Both the position numbers and the translations under genes were made by a program. 48,709 nt of DNA from an uncultured Zoogloea sp. (GTDB lineage Bacteria > Pseudomonadota > Gammaproteobacteria > Burkholderiales > Rhodocyclaceae). The DNA lies in assembly GCA_937967645.1 (NCBI GenBank), contig CALBTT010000189.1:1-48709 (forward strand). Reading direction: 5' to 3'. The notes beneath the pieces are model-generated. The model ran no database searches. It worked only from the letters and a program-made list of their open reading frames with translations, and had not been told where the DNA came from. This document shows positions 33,227 to 41,749 of the stretch, one piece after another (the first letter of the stretch is position 1; each line of letters starts with the position of its first letter).

Positions 33227-33482
33227 AGGATCAGCACGATAAGGTACTGGGCATCCAAAGTTGTAGGGGAAACTGGAAATCGTTGCGACAAAAGTCATAG
33301 GAGGACGCGTTGGCGCAGCGATCTGCAGCCTATCACCATTTTTCATATCTGGTCTGCATGGAAATGAGGCGCTTGTGCTCCGGGGAGAGGTCTTCGCATG
33401 CCTTTCGCCGAATTTGTTCCCTGAAAGGCGTATCTTTGTAGCCCGTCCAGGCGCTGGGTGCAGTGCCTCCGAGGAGATCTGG

Positions 33483-33824
33483 ATGCATGAAATGTCGCTT
33501 GCCGAGTCGATCCGTGAGATTGTCGATGACGCCAGGAAGCAGAATCCCTTCGTGCGCGTCAGGACGATCGTGCTGGCACTTGGTGAGCTGGCTGCCGTCG
33601 AGCCCGACAGCTTGCGCTTCTGTTTTGAAGCCGTGATGACGGGGGGGCCGGCGGAAGGGGCCGAGCTGCGCATCGAGGAAGTGCCCGGGCAGGGTTATTG
33701 TCCGGCCTGTGCCAGCAGCGTGGCCCTGCATGCCCTCTACGATGCCTGCCCGGCCTGTGGAGCCTATGGGGTCGAGGTGACGGGCGGCAACCGGATGCAG
33801 GTGCTCGAACTGGAAGTTGAATAA
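33483..33824 (+). CDS. hypA: Hydrogenase nickel-incorporation protein HypA
   Basis: Delivers nickel to the NiFe-hydrogenase large subunit together with HypB. The 113 residues begin MHEMSLAESI, with His-2 as the nickel ligand, and contain a structural zinc site with two CxxC pairs (CPAC...CPAC) at about residues 73-96. GAGGAG lies nine bases before the ATG. The apparent extension upstream is out of family. It is the first gene of hypABFCD(E); the 256-base region before it contains no clear sigma54 site at correct spacing. Confidence 0.96.
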   Translation: MHEMSLAESIREIVDDARKQNPFVRVRTIVLALGELAAVEPDSLRFCFEAVMTGGPAEGAELRIEEVPGQGYCPACASSVALHALYDACPACGAYGVEVTGGNRMQVLELEVE

Positions 33825-33838
33825 GGGTGGTGGCAAGC

Positions 33839-34696
33839 ATGTGTGGTGTATGTGGATGTGGCGCTGGTGAGGTCCGGATCGAAGAGGGGGAGGCGGATGT
33901 CTTGCGGCCGGGCGCCTATCGTCCGGTGACGGGACGCTCGGGCGCTGCATTCGTGCCTGGCCGGAAGGGGGGCCAGGAGGGAGAGCGGACGCGTCGCCTG
34001 CGGGTGGAGCGTGACATCCTGGCGACCAATGATGCCGAGGCCGGGGCCAACCGCCGCTGGCTGGCGGCGCGGCGCACTCTGGCCCTCAATCTGGTGTCCA
34101 GCCCGGGGGCGGGCAAGACGAGCCTGCTCGTGCGTACGGTCGAGGCGCTGCGCGGGCGCATGCCCCTGGCCGTGATCGAGGGCGACCAGCAGACCAGTTT
34201 CGATGCCGAGCGGATCCGCGCCACCGGCGTACCCGCGGTGCAGATCAACACCGGCAAGGGCTGTCACCTGGACGCCAGGATGGTGGGGCGGGTCCTGCCC
34301 GGCCTGCTGCCGGCCGAAGGGGCCGTGCTGTTCATCGAGAACGTCGGCAACCTGGTCTGCCCGGCGGCCTTCGATCTCGGGGAGGCGGCCAAGGTGGTGG
34401 TGCTCTCGGTCACCGAAGGCGATGACAAGCCGCTCAAGTACCCGGACATGTTTGCGGCAGCGGGCCTCATGTTGCTCAACAAGATCGATCTGCTGCCTTA
34501 CGTGGATTTCGACGTCGAGCGCGCCATCGGGTTTGCCCGGCGGATCAATCCCCGGCTGGAGGTGCTGCAGGTGTCGGCACGGACCGGCGCCGGGCTGGAT
34601 GCCTGGCTGGTGTGGCTGGAGGCGCGGGGGCGCGAGGCGGGACGGGCAGGGGGGCCGCTGGCGGCCGGACAGGAGGCGCCGCGTTCATGCTGCTGA
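33839..34696 (+). CDS. hypB: Hydrogenase maturation GTPase HypB
   Basis: GTPase that loads nickel during NiFe-hydrogenase assembly. The 285 residues begin MCGVCGCG, the N-terminal CxxCGC high-affinity nickel site. The GTPase has NLVSSPGAGKTSLL (P-loop), VIEGDQQT, INTGKGCHLDARMV, a Cys/His metal site, IENVGNLVCP and LNKIDLLPYVDFD. There is no poly-His stretch, so nickel storage of the Rhizobium type is not expected. The C terminus ends SCC, with its codons overlapping the first ten bases of hypF. The ATG at 33839 is preferred over a GTG four codons earlier because it places the Cys motif at the N terminus. Confidence 0.96.
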   Translation: MCGVCGCGAGEVRIEEGEADVLRPGAYRPVTGRSGAAFVPGRKGGQEGERTRRLRVERDILATNDAEAGANRRWLAARRTLALNLVSSPGAGKTSLLVRTVEALRGRMPLAVIEGDQQTSFDAERIRATGVPAVQINTGKGCHLDARMVGRVLPGLLPAEGAVLFIENVGNLVCPAAFDLGEAAKVVVLSVTEGDDKPLKYPDMFAAAGLMLLNKIDLLPYVDFDVERAIGFARRINPRLEVLQVSARTGAGLDAWLVWLEARGREAGRAGGPLAAGQEAPRSCC

Positions 34697-37068
34697 TCGT
34701 TGATCCTACCCGTGTGGCCCGCCGTCTGAGGGTCCGTGGCGTCGTGCAGGGAGTCGGTTTCCGGCCCTTCGTCTATCGCTTTGCCAACAAGCTGGGCCTG
34801 GTGGGATGGGTCCGCAACGATGGGGAGGGTGTGGAGATCGAGGTCCAGGGCAGCGAGGCCATCCTGGATGCGTTCACCCAGTGCCTGGTCACCGAGGCCC
34901 CGCCACTGGCGCGGGTGGATGTCATCGAGCCCGAGGTGATCCCACCGGATCTCGTGCACAAGGATTTCGTGATCCTGCCCAGCGTGGAGGGGGGCGTGGC
35001 CACCTCGATCGGACCGGACATCGCGGTCTGCCCTTCCTGTCTGTCGGAGCTCTTCGATGCCCGTGACAGGCGTTGGCGTTACCCCTTCATCAACTGCACC
35101 TACTGCGGGCCCCGCTACACGATCACCCGCAGCCTGCCCTACGACCGGGCCAGGACCAGCATGGCCGAGTTCGTCCAGTGTCCGGCCTGTGAGGCGGAAT
35201 ACCTTCATCCCGGCGACCGGCGTTTCCATGCGGAGCCCAATGCCTGCCCGGTCTGTGGCCCGCAGCTCGAATTGTATGAGCCGCACGGCGTGCGTGCGTT
35301 GGCACGCGATCCGGTCGCCGAGACCCTGCGCCGCCTGAGGCTGGGTGAGATCGTGGCGATCAAGGGGGTGGGCGGTTACCACCTGGCCTGTGATGCACTG
35401 AACCGCGATGCGGTGGCCCGTCTGCGGGCGCGCAAGGGGCGTCCCCACGAGCCCCTGGCCATCATGGTGCTCAATGCGGCCAGTGCCGCCCGTTGGGTAC
35501 GTCTGTCCTCCGCCGAGGTGACGGCACTGGAGAGCCCCGAACGGCCCATCGTGCTGCTGGAGAAGCGGGACGGCTTTGACGACGCGCTGCCGGGGCTGGC
35601 GCCAGGGCTCGATGAGGCGGGCGTGATGCTGCCCTACACGCCTTTGCATGCCCTGCTGTTCCACGAGGCGGCCGAACGCCCGGAAGGCACGGACTGGCTG
35701 GCTGAGCCGCATCCCCTGACCCTGGTGATGACCAGCGCCAATCCGCATGGTGAGCCGCTGGTGCAGGGCAACGAGGAGGCTTTCGAGCGCCTCGCGGATA
35801 TCGCCGATGTGCTGCTGATGCACGACCGGGACATCGTGGTCCGCTGCGACGACTCGGTGCTGCGCCTGCGCCCGGATCTTCCAGCCGGGCGGGTCGAAGG
35901 TGCCGTTGGCGGCAGCGTGCAGTTTCTGCGCCGGGCCCGGGGCTTCACGCCCCTGTCCCTGCCGCTGGGGCAGGCGGGGCCGCCGGTGCTGGCGCTGGGG
36001 GCACTGTTCAAGGCCAGCCTGTGCGTGACCCGCGGGCGCGAGGCCTTCCTTTCGCAGCACATCGGGTCCCTCGACAATCCGGCCTCCTGCCAGGCGCTCG
36101 ACGAGGCCGCCGAACACCTGCTGGGTATCCTTGCGCAACGCCCGGAGGCGATCGCCCACGACGCCCACCCTGACTACTACTCGACCCGCCTGGCCCACGC
36201 CCTGGCGGAGCGCTTCGGTGTCGCCACCGTGCCTGTGCAGCATCACCATGCCCATGTCGCCGCCGTCTGCGCCGAGCACCAGCTCGACGAACCTGTGCTC
36301 GGTCTGGCGGTGGACGGGGTCGGCCTGGGCACCGATGGCATGCCGTGGGGCGGCGAGCTGCTGTGGATGGAAGGCGCGGGTTTCCGGCGCCTGGGACATC
36401 TCAGCCCACTGCCGATGCCGGGTGGCGACCGGGCTGCCCGGGAGCCCTGGCGGATGGCGGTCGGCGTGCTCCACGCCCTGGGGCGGAGCGATGAGGCGAT
36501 CGAGCGTTTCGGTGCCCGGGACAACGTGGAGCAGATCCTCGGCATGCTCATGCGCGGAAGCCGCTGCCCGCCGACCACCAGCCTCGGGCGCTGGTTCGAT
36601 GCTGCGGCGGGGCTCCTCGGGGTGTGCGAGACCATGACCTACGAAGGGCAGGCGCCGATGCTGCTGGAGTCCCTGGCCAGGCGGTTCGGCACCATCCTGC
36701 CGCTGCCGGGGGGGCATCACATCGATGTCCGGCCGGACAGCGGCCTGTCGGTGCTCAACCTCTATCCCCTGCTCAACCAGCTGGTGGGCGAGAACGATGC
36801 CGCCAAGGGCGCCGCCCACTTCCACGCCAACCTCCTGGAGGCCCTGGTGGAGTGGTTGGCGGAGGCGGCCCACGCCACCGGCGTGAGGACGCTGGTGCTC
36901 TCCGGGGGCTGCATGCACAACCGCCTGCTGGCGGTGGGCATGCGTCAACGCCTGGCAGGGCGGGGTTTCCGGGTGTTCGAGGCGCAGCATGTCCCGGCCG
37001 GGGACGGGGGCCTGTCCCTGGGGCAGGCCTGGGTGGCCCGGGCCCAGCTGATGCGGGGAGGGCTGTAA
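34687..37068 (+). CDS. hypF: Carbamoyltransferase HypF
   Basis: Uses carbamoyl phosphate and ATP to carbamoylate the C-terminal Cys of HypE, the first step in making the hydrogenase CN ligands. The 793 residues show four parts in order: an acylphosphatase domain (RRLRVRGVVQGVGFRPFVY), zinc fingers (CPSC, CTYC, CPAC, CPVC at about 110-190), a YrdC-like domain (LRLGEIVAIKGVGGYHLACDA, RPIVLLEK) and a Kae1-like domain (VPVQHHHAHVAAV, VDGVGLGTDGMPWGGE, LSGGCMHNRLL). The ATG overlaps hypB by ten bases; the earlier in-frame start in hypB was rejected because the acylphosphatase fold begins shortly after this ATG. Confidence 0.97.
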   Translation: MLLIVDPTRVARRLRVRGVVQGVGFRPFVYRFANKLGLVGWVRNDGEGVEIEVQGSEAILDAFTQCLVTEAPPLARVDVIEPEVIPPDLVHKDFVILPSVEGGVATSIGPDIAVCPSCLSELFDARDRRWRYPFINCTYCGPRYTITRSLPYDRARTSMAEFVQCPACEAEYLHPGDRRFHAEPNACPVCGPQLELYEPHGVRALARDPVAETLRRLRLGEIVAIKGVGGYHLACDALNRDAVARLRARKGRPHEPLAIMVLNAASAARWVRLSSAEVTALESPERPIVLLEKRDGFDDALPGLAPGLDEAGVMLPYTPLHALLFHEAAERPEGTDWLAEPHPLTLVMTSANPHGEPLVQGNEEAFERLADIADVLLMHDRDIVVRCDDSVLRLRPDLPAGRVEGAVGGSVQFLRRARGFTPLSLPLGQAGPPVLALGALFKASLCVTRGREAFLSQHIGSLDNPASCQALDEAAEHLLGILAQRPEAIAHDAHPDYYSTRLAHALAERFGVATVPVQHHHAHVAAVCAEHQLDEPVLGLAVDGVGLGTDGMPWGGELLWMEGAGFRRLGHLSPLPMPGGDRAAREPWRMAVGVLHALGRSDEAIERFGARDNVEQILGMLMRGSRCPPTTSLGRWFDAAAGLLGVCETMTYEGQAPMLLESLARRFGTILPLPGGHHIDVRPDSGLSVLNLYPLLNQLVGENDAAKGAAHFHANLLEALVEWLAEAAHATGVRTLVLSGGCMHNRLLAVGMRQRLAGRGFRVFEAQHVPAGDGGLSLGQAWVARAQLMRGGL

Positions 37069-37070
37069 GC

Positions 37071-37304
37071 GTGTGTCTCGCCATTCCCGCCCGCGTGATC
37101 GAGTGCCTGCCCGACGACACGGGGGTGGTGGAGCTCGGTGGCGTCAGAAAGGTCGTGTCGCTGTCCCTGCTGGACGGCGTGGTGCCTGGGGATTACGTGA
37201 TCGTGCATGTGGGGTTTGCGCTGACCCGGCTGGATCCGGAAGAGGCCGAGGAGACCCTGGCCCTGATGCGTGAGGCCGGGCTCGCGGGAGAGACCGGGCC
37301 GTGA
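37071..37304 (+). CDS. hypC: Hydrogenase maturation chaperone HypC
   Basis: Small chaperone that binds iron with HypD and then the hydrogenase large-subunit precursor. The 77 residues read (M)CLAIPARVIECL, with the essential Cys-2 exposed after Met removal, followed by VELGGVRKVVSLSLLDGVVPGDYVIVHVGFAL, the OB-like core. The start is GTG two bases after the hypF stop, with GGGAGG upstream; the much longer frame reading back into hypF is spurious. The stop overlaps the hypD GTG start (GTGA). Confidence 0.95.
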   Translation: MCLAIPARVIECLPDDTGVVELGGVRKVVSLSLLDGVVPGDYVIVHVGFALTRLDPEEAEETLALMREAGLAGETGP

Positions 37305-38434
37305 AATACGTGGACGCCTTCCGTGATGGAGAGATTGCCCGGACCCTGGCCACGGCCCTCGCGCGTGAAGTGCGGCCGGATCGCACGTATGCCTTCATGG
37401 AGTTCTGTGGCGGCCATACCCACGCCATCTCCCGCTACGGCGTGGAAGATCTGCTGCCTCGCAACCTGCGGCTGATCCACGGGCCGGGGTGTCCGGTCTG
37501 CGTGCTGCCCACCGGCCGCATCGAGCAGGCCCTGCGCCTTGCCCTCGACCACCCGGTGACGCTCTGCGTGTATGGCGACACCTTGCGGGTACCGGCGGCG
37601 GGGGGCATGTCCCTGCTCAAGGCGCGGGCCATGGGGGCCGACGTGCGGATGATCTACTCCGCCACGGACGCGCTGGCCCTGGCGCGACGGGAGCCCGCGC
37701 GGCAGGTGGTCTTTTTTGCGATCGGTTTCGAGACCACCACCCCGCCTACCGCCCTGGTGGTCCGCGAGGCCGCCCGCCTGGGATTGGCCAATTTCAGCGT
37801 CCTGTGCTGCCATGTGCTGACCCCGCCGGCCATCCGCGCGATTGCCGAGGGCGGGCCGGATGGCGAGGTCGGGCAGATCGACGGTTTCATCGGTCCTGCC
37901 CACGTCAGCACGGTGATCGGGACCGGCCCCTATGCGCCCTTCGCCGCGCAGTTCCGCAAGCCGGTGGTGATTGCCGGCTTCGAGCCCCTCGATGTGATGC
38001 AGGCGATCCGCATGCTGGTGCGCCAGGTGAACGAGGGCCGGGCCGAGGTCGAGAACGAGTTCACCCGGGCGGTGACGGTGGAAGGCAACCTCAAGGCCCA
38101 GGCCCTGATGGCCGAGGTCTTCACCCTGCGTGACAGCTTCGAGTGGCGGGGGCTCGGTGTGCTGCCCCGCTCGGCCTTGCGTCTTGCCGATGCCTTCTCG
38201 GGATTCGACGCGGAACGCCGCTTCGGGCTTGAATACACCCCGCTGCCCGACCACAAGGCCTGCGAATGCGCCGCGGTGCTCAGAGGTGTCACGCGGGCCT
38301 GGGAGTGCCGCCTGTTTGGCACGGTGTGCACCCCGGAAACGCCGGTGGGCGCCTGCATGGTGTCGTCGGAGGGGGCCTGCGCAGCGTACTACGCCTATGG
38401 GCGTAACCGCGATTCTGGAGCAGATGTCCCATGA
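37301..38434 (+). CDS. hypD: Hydrogenase maturation iron-sulfur protein HypD
   Basis: Iron-sulfur scaffold on which, with HypC, the Fe(CN)2CO unit is built. The 377 residues have the conserved cysteine motifs FCGGHTHAI (about 36), GPGCPVCVLP (about 62-71), FAIGFETTTPPTA, FIGPAHVSTVIG and the C-terminal cluster-binding ECRLFGTVCTPETPVGACMVSSEGACAAYY. The GTG start is coupled to the hypC stop by a four-base overlap. hypE would be expected next but is displaced by a chemoreceptor gene; the gap after hypD is 146 bases and holds a sigma28-type promoter. Confidence 0.96.
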   Translation: MKYVDAFRDGEIARTLATALAREVRPDRTYAFMEFCGGHTHAISRYGVEDLLPRNLRLIHGPGCPVCVLPTGRIEQALRLALDHPVTLCVYGDTLRVPAAGGMSLLKARAMGADVRMIYSATDALALARREPARQVVFFAIGFETTTPPTALVVREAARLGLANFSVLCCHVLTPPAIRAIAEGGPDGEVGQIDGFIGPAHVSTVIGTGPYAPFAAQFRKPVVIAGFEPLDVMQAIRMLVRQVNEGRAEVENEFTRAVTVEGNLKAQALMAEVFTLRDSFEWRGLGVLPRSALRLADAFSGFDAERRFGLEYTPLPDHKACECAAVLRGVTRAWECRLFGTVCTPETPVGACMVSSEGACAAYYAYGRNRDSGADVP

Positions 38435-38512
38435 TGGAGCGCTTGCATGCAAGTGCTTGTATCAAAAGCAAGCAGCGCGTCAAAATCTGAAAAATATTGT
38501 TGTTCTCCGGGG

Positions 38513-38539
38513 TAAATGTCGGGCTTTCGGCGCCGATAT
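38513..38539 (+). promoter_or_regulatory. Candidate sigma28 (FliA) promoter of the FIST chemoreceptor
   Basis: TAAA at 38513-38516, exactly 15 bases, then GCCGATAT at 38532-38539: seven of eight match the -10 consensus GCCGATAA and the -35 core is complete. It stands 41 bases before the ATG of the chemoreceptor and after the hypD stop, so the receptor gene would have its own flagellar-regulon promoter inside the hyp cluster. Confidence 0.75.
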
Positions 38540-38580
38540 GCGGCCACATGGTCCGCACCGAGACCGGCAAGGAGACAAGA

Positions 38581-40611
38581 ATGAAGCTCTTCAAGAATCT
38601 GGGACGCCCCTCCTCCCCGGGCGTCCTGACCCTGCAGTGCCGCTCGGCCGAAGTGGGGGCGCAACTGGCGGCAGCACGCTTCGCCCCCACCTTCGTCACG
38701 GGCTATGTGTCCCCCCACGTGGACATCGAGCCGGTGGCCCGGGCGGTGACGGCGCGCTTCCCCGGCGTGCCGGTGATGCTCTGCTCCACCGCGGGCGAAC
38801 TGTGCAGCGGCGGCGATGCCCTTTACTGCCGGACCGGTGACAGCTGGGATCGGGTGGTGATCCAGTGTTTCGACGCGTCCCTGATCGCGCGGGCCCAAGT
38901 GGTGGCCATTCCCCTGGGCTGCGAGGATCTGCGCCGCGGCAAGCCGGAGATCGGGGTCCGGGAGCGGGTCGAGCGGATCGCCCGCCAGATCGGTTCGGCG
39001 CGGGTCGATTTCGAGATCGATCACCGGGACACCATCGCCCAGGTGCTCTTTGATGGCCTGTCGGCCTCCGAGTCCTTCTTCATGGAGGCCTTGTACGAGT
39101 CCGGGCGTTTCCCCTGCCTGTTTGTCGGGGGTTCGGCCGGCGGCAAGTTCGATTTCCGCAACACCTGGCTGCACGATGGCAGCCGCAAGCTGGAGAACCA
39201 TGCCCTGGTGGCCTTCCTGAAGGTGGCCAAGGGGACCCGTTTCGGCGTGCTGAAGAGCCAGAACTTCGAGCCGGAAGGGGTGCGCTTCCCGGTCATCGGC
39301 GCTTCGCTGGAGAAGCGCTACGTGAGCGACGTGATCGCCGCGGACGGCCGCATCGTGCCCTTCGTGGAGGCCTTGTGTGCGCACTTCCGGTGCCGGCCGA
39401 CCGAGCTCGAGAGCAAGCTGGCCGATCATTCCTTCGCGATCCAGGTGGGCAAGGAGATCTACGTTCGCTCGGTGGTGAATGTGGATGTGGAGGCCGGCCG
39501 GGTCAATTTCTACTGTGACATCTCGCCGGGCGAGGACCTGGTGCTGGTGCGTCGGACCGGCTTTGTCCAGAGCACCGCGCGGGACTTCCAGGCCTTCATG
39601 GCCGGCAAGCCGGGGGCGCCGGTAGCCGGCATCCTCAACGACTGCATCCTGCGTCGCCTCTACAACGACCGGGAACTGGCGGAGATCGGCAGGGCACTGC
39701 CCGGTACACAGCTGGCAGGTTTCTCGACCTTTGGCGAGATCCTGGGCCTCAACCTCAACCAGACCCTGACGGCGGTGTTCTTCTTCCGGGTCCCCGAGGG
39801 AGCCAGCTTCCGCGACGATTACGTGGATAACTTCGTGGCCCACTACGGCGAGTTCAAGGCCTTCTTCCTGCGCCGCCAGAGCGCCAAGCTGGCCGGGCTG
39901 TCGCGGGTCATCGTCAAGCAGATCGCCGACTACCAGGCCCAGGCCTTCGACAGCCGGCTGGATCCGGCCAGTTTCGACGGCAGCATCGCGCAGGTGGTGA
40001 CCGGCCTCAACAGCCTCGGGCAGACACTCAGGGCGTCCCATGCTCTGCGCGACGACACCGCCCACCAGCTCGAGTCCTGCGCGGGTGACCTGTATGCGTC
40101 GGTCGGAGAGCTCACCGGCCATATCCAGGAGCAGGGGCAGGTGGTGCATTCGGCCAGCGAGACGGTGGGTGATCTGACCCGCCAGGCCGCCGACGCGGCC
40201 GGCAGTGCCCGCAAGCTGGCGGATGCCAGCGGGCGTATCCAGGGCGTGGTGGAAGTGATCCAGCAGATCGCCGACCAGACCAACCTGCTGGCTCTCAACG
40301 CCGCCATCGAGGCTGCGCGGGCGGGGGAGGCCGGACGTGGTTTTGCGGTGGTGGCCGATGAGGTGCGCAAGCTGGCCGAGAAATCCCGTGCCAGCGCAGG
40401 CGAGATCGGGGCCGACATCTCCACCCTGGCCGGTGAGATCGCCCGGGTGGCCGGCGAGATCGAGCGCCAGGCGGGTGGGGTCTCCAACCTGTCCGGCCTG
40501 CTCGCCAACATCGAGTCCTTCAGCGGCAAGACAGCCGGCACCGCGGATCATGCCAGAGGGGTGGCGGACATCCTCAAGCAGCTCACCGAGAGCCAGCTGG
40601 CCCACTCCTGA
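38581..40611 (+). CDS. Soluble chemoreceptor with FIST sensor domain
   Basis: A 676-residue cytoplasmic methyl-accepting chemotaxis protein; no membrane helix is seen. The N-terminal half has FIST_N (about 30-220; GVPVMLCSTAGELCSGG, FVGGSAGGKFDF) and FIST_C (about 225-365; FYCDISPGEDLVL, LAGFSTFGEILGLNLNQTLT). FIST domains are proposed small-ligand sensors in signalling proteins. A helical C-terminal signalling domain has the conserved tip at about 561-602 (DQTNLLALNAAIEAARAGEA, ADEVRKLAEKS). There is no HAMP domain and no CheR-binding pentapeptide. AAGGAG is six bases before the ATG. The gene sits between hypD and hypE with 146 and 82 bases on either side, unlike the tightly overlapping hyp genes, and has its own sigma28-like promoter. 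Confidence 0.9.
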   Translation: MKLFKNLGRPSSPGVLTLQCRSAEVGAQLAAARFAPTFVTGYVSPHVDIEPVARAVTARFPGVPVMLCSTAGELCSGGDALYCRTGDSWDRVVIQCFDASLIARAQVVAIPLGCEDLRRGKPEIGVRERVERIARQIGSARVDFEIDHRDTIAQVLFDGLSASESFFMEALYESGRFPCLFVGGSAGGKFDFRNTWLHDGSRKLENHALVAFLKVAKGTRFGVLKSQNFEPEGVRFPVIGASLEKRYVSDVIAADGRIVPFVEALCAHFRCRPTELESKLADHSFAIQVGKEIYVRSVVNVDVEAGRVNFYCDISPGEDLVLVRRTGFVQSTARDFQAFMAGKPGAPVAGILNDCILRRLYNDRELAEIGRALPGTQLAGFSTFGEILGLNLNQTLTAVFFFRVPEGASFRDDYVDNFVAHYGEFKAFFLRRQSAKLAGLSRVIVKQIADYQAQAFDSRLDPASFDGSIAQVVTGLNSLGQTLRASHALRDDTAHQLESCAGDLYASVGELTGHIQEQGQVVHSASETVGDLTRQAADAAGSARKLADASGRIQGVVEVIQQIADQTNLLALNAAIEAARAGEAGRGFAVVADEVRKLAEKSRASAGEIGADISTLAGEIARVAGEIERQAGGVSNLSGLLANIESFSGKTAGTADHARGVADILKQLTESQLAHS

Positions 40612-40619
40612 CCTGTGCT

Positions 40620-40659
40620 CCAAGGAAGCCTCCGCTGGGCACGACGGAGGCTTCCTTGG
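40620..40659 (+). other. 15-bp perfect hairpin between chemoreceptor and hypE
   Basis: CCAAGGAAGCCTCCG pairs perfectly with CGGAGGCTTCCTTGG around a ten-base loop. No T run follows, so it is not a standard intrinsic terminator. Its right arm contains GGAGG (40646-40650), the only good Shine-Dalgarno near hypE, lying 13 bases before an alternative in-frame ATG at 40664. It could hide the hypE ribosome site or weaken read-through. Confidence 0.7.
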
Positions 40660-40693
40660 CATCATGCGGGTCTTCTCCACTCCGGATCTCCCC

Positions 40694-41740
40694 ATGAAGA
40701 GCGTCTATGTTCGTCCCCTGGATCTGCGCGGCGGCCACGTGGATCTGGCCTACGGCGGCGGTGGTCGCGCCATGCAGCAGCTCATCGGCGAACTCTTCCG
40801 GCAGGCCTTCGACAATCCGTGGCTGGCGCGGGGTGACGATGGCGCGGTGCTGCCCGAACTGGCGCCGGGGGAGCGGCTGGTGGTGTCTACCGATTCCCAC
40901 GTGGTGTCACCCCTGTTCTTCCCGGGCGGCGACATCGGCAGCCTCAGCGTCCACGGAACAGTGAATGATGTGGCCATGATGGGGGGCCGGCCCCTCTATC
41001 TGAGCGCCGGCTTCATCCTCGAGGAAGGCTTCCCCCTGGCCGATCTGCAACGCATTGCCGAGAGCATGGGGCGGGCGGCGGCCGATGCGGGCGTGGCCAT
41101 CGTCACCGGTGACACCAAGGTGGTGGAGCGGGGCAAGGGCGACGGCGTCTTCATCACCACCACCGGGGTGGGGGCGCTCCCTGCCGGCCGGGAGCTGTCG
41201 GGGGCCTTCGCAAGGCCCGGGGATGCCGTGCTGGTGTCGGGCAGCCTGGGTGAGCACGGCATGGCCATCATGGCCCAGCGGGAGGGCCTGGCCTTCGACG
41301 GGGACCTGCGCTCGGACTCGGCCGCCCTGCACGGGCTCGCCGCGGCAGCCCTTGCCGCGTCGCCGGGATTGCGCCTGATGCGCGACCCCACCCGTGGCGG
41401 GCTGGCGGCCACGCTCAACGAGATCGCCCGGCAATCCACGGTGGGCATCGTGCTGGAGGAGTCGGCCCTGCCGGTGTCCCCGGCGGTGGCCGCGGCCTGT
41501 GAGTTCCTTGGCCTGGACCCGCTCAACCTGGCGAGCGAAGGGCGCTTGCTGGCGGTCTGCCCCGGTGAGGAGGCCGCCCCCTTGCTGGCCGCGTTGCGTG
41601 CCCACCCGCTGGGGCGTCAGGCGGCCCTGATCGGCGAGGTGATCGCCGATCCGCGTTGTTTCGTGCAGATGCAGACCACCCTCGGTGGGCGGCGCATGGT
41701 GGACTGGCTGGCCGGCGAGCCGCTGCCCCGGATCTGCTGA
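40694..41740 (+). CDS. hypE: Hydrogenase maturation protein HypE
   Basis: Receives the carbamoyl group from HypF on its C-terminal Cys and dehydrates it to thiocyanate, the CN donor for the hydrogenase iron. The 348 residues contain AYGGGGRAMQQLIGELF, the ATP-binding VVSTDSHVVSPLFFPGGDIGSL, VHGTVNDVAMMGGRPL, VTGDTKVVERGKGDG, and the C-terminal PRIC, with Cys as the final residue. The ATG at 40694 has no visible Shine-Dalgarno. An in-frame ATG at 40664 would add ten residues and has GGAGG 13 bases upstream inside a hairpin. The gene is separated from hypD by the chemoreceptor, and no promoter is seen in the short gap, so it probably relies on read-through. Confidence 0.94.
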   Translation: MKSVYVRPLDLRGGHVDLAYGGGGRAMQQLIGELFRQAFDNPWLARGDDGAVLPELAPGERLVVSTDSHVVSPLFFPGGDIGSLSVHGTVNDVAMMGGRPLYLSAGFILEEGFPLADLQRIAESMGRAAADAGVAIVTGDTKVVERGKGDGVFITTTGVGALPAGRELSGAFARPGDAVLVSGSLGEHGMAIMAQREGLAFDGDLRSDSAALHGLAAAALAASPGLRLMRDPTRGGLAATLNEIARQSTVGIVLEESALPVSPAVAAACEFLGLDPLNLASEGRLLAVCPGEEAAPLLAALRAHPLGRQAALIGEVIADPRCFVQMQTTLGGRRMVDWLAGEPLPRIC

Positions 41741-41749
41741 CGGCGCCGT

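Noticed and set aside
33310..33326. Sigma54 promoter before hypA (TTGGCGCAGCGATCTGC)
   Set aside because: The GG and GC elements are 11 bases apart instead of 10 and the flanking consensus bases are poor.
33300..33370. NikR half-sites before hypA (TCATAG, TCATAT)
   Set aside because: They are direct rather than inverted and no GTATGA partner lies at a useful distance.
34498..36990. An 830-codon open frame antisense to hypF, and similar long antisense frames across ilvD, mutM and hypE
   Set aside because: These are shadows caused by high GC and third-position bias; they lack ribosome sites and recognisable domains, while the sense genes are clear.
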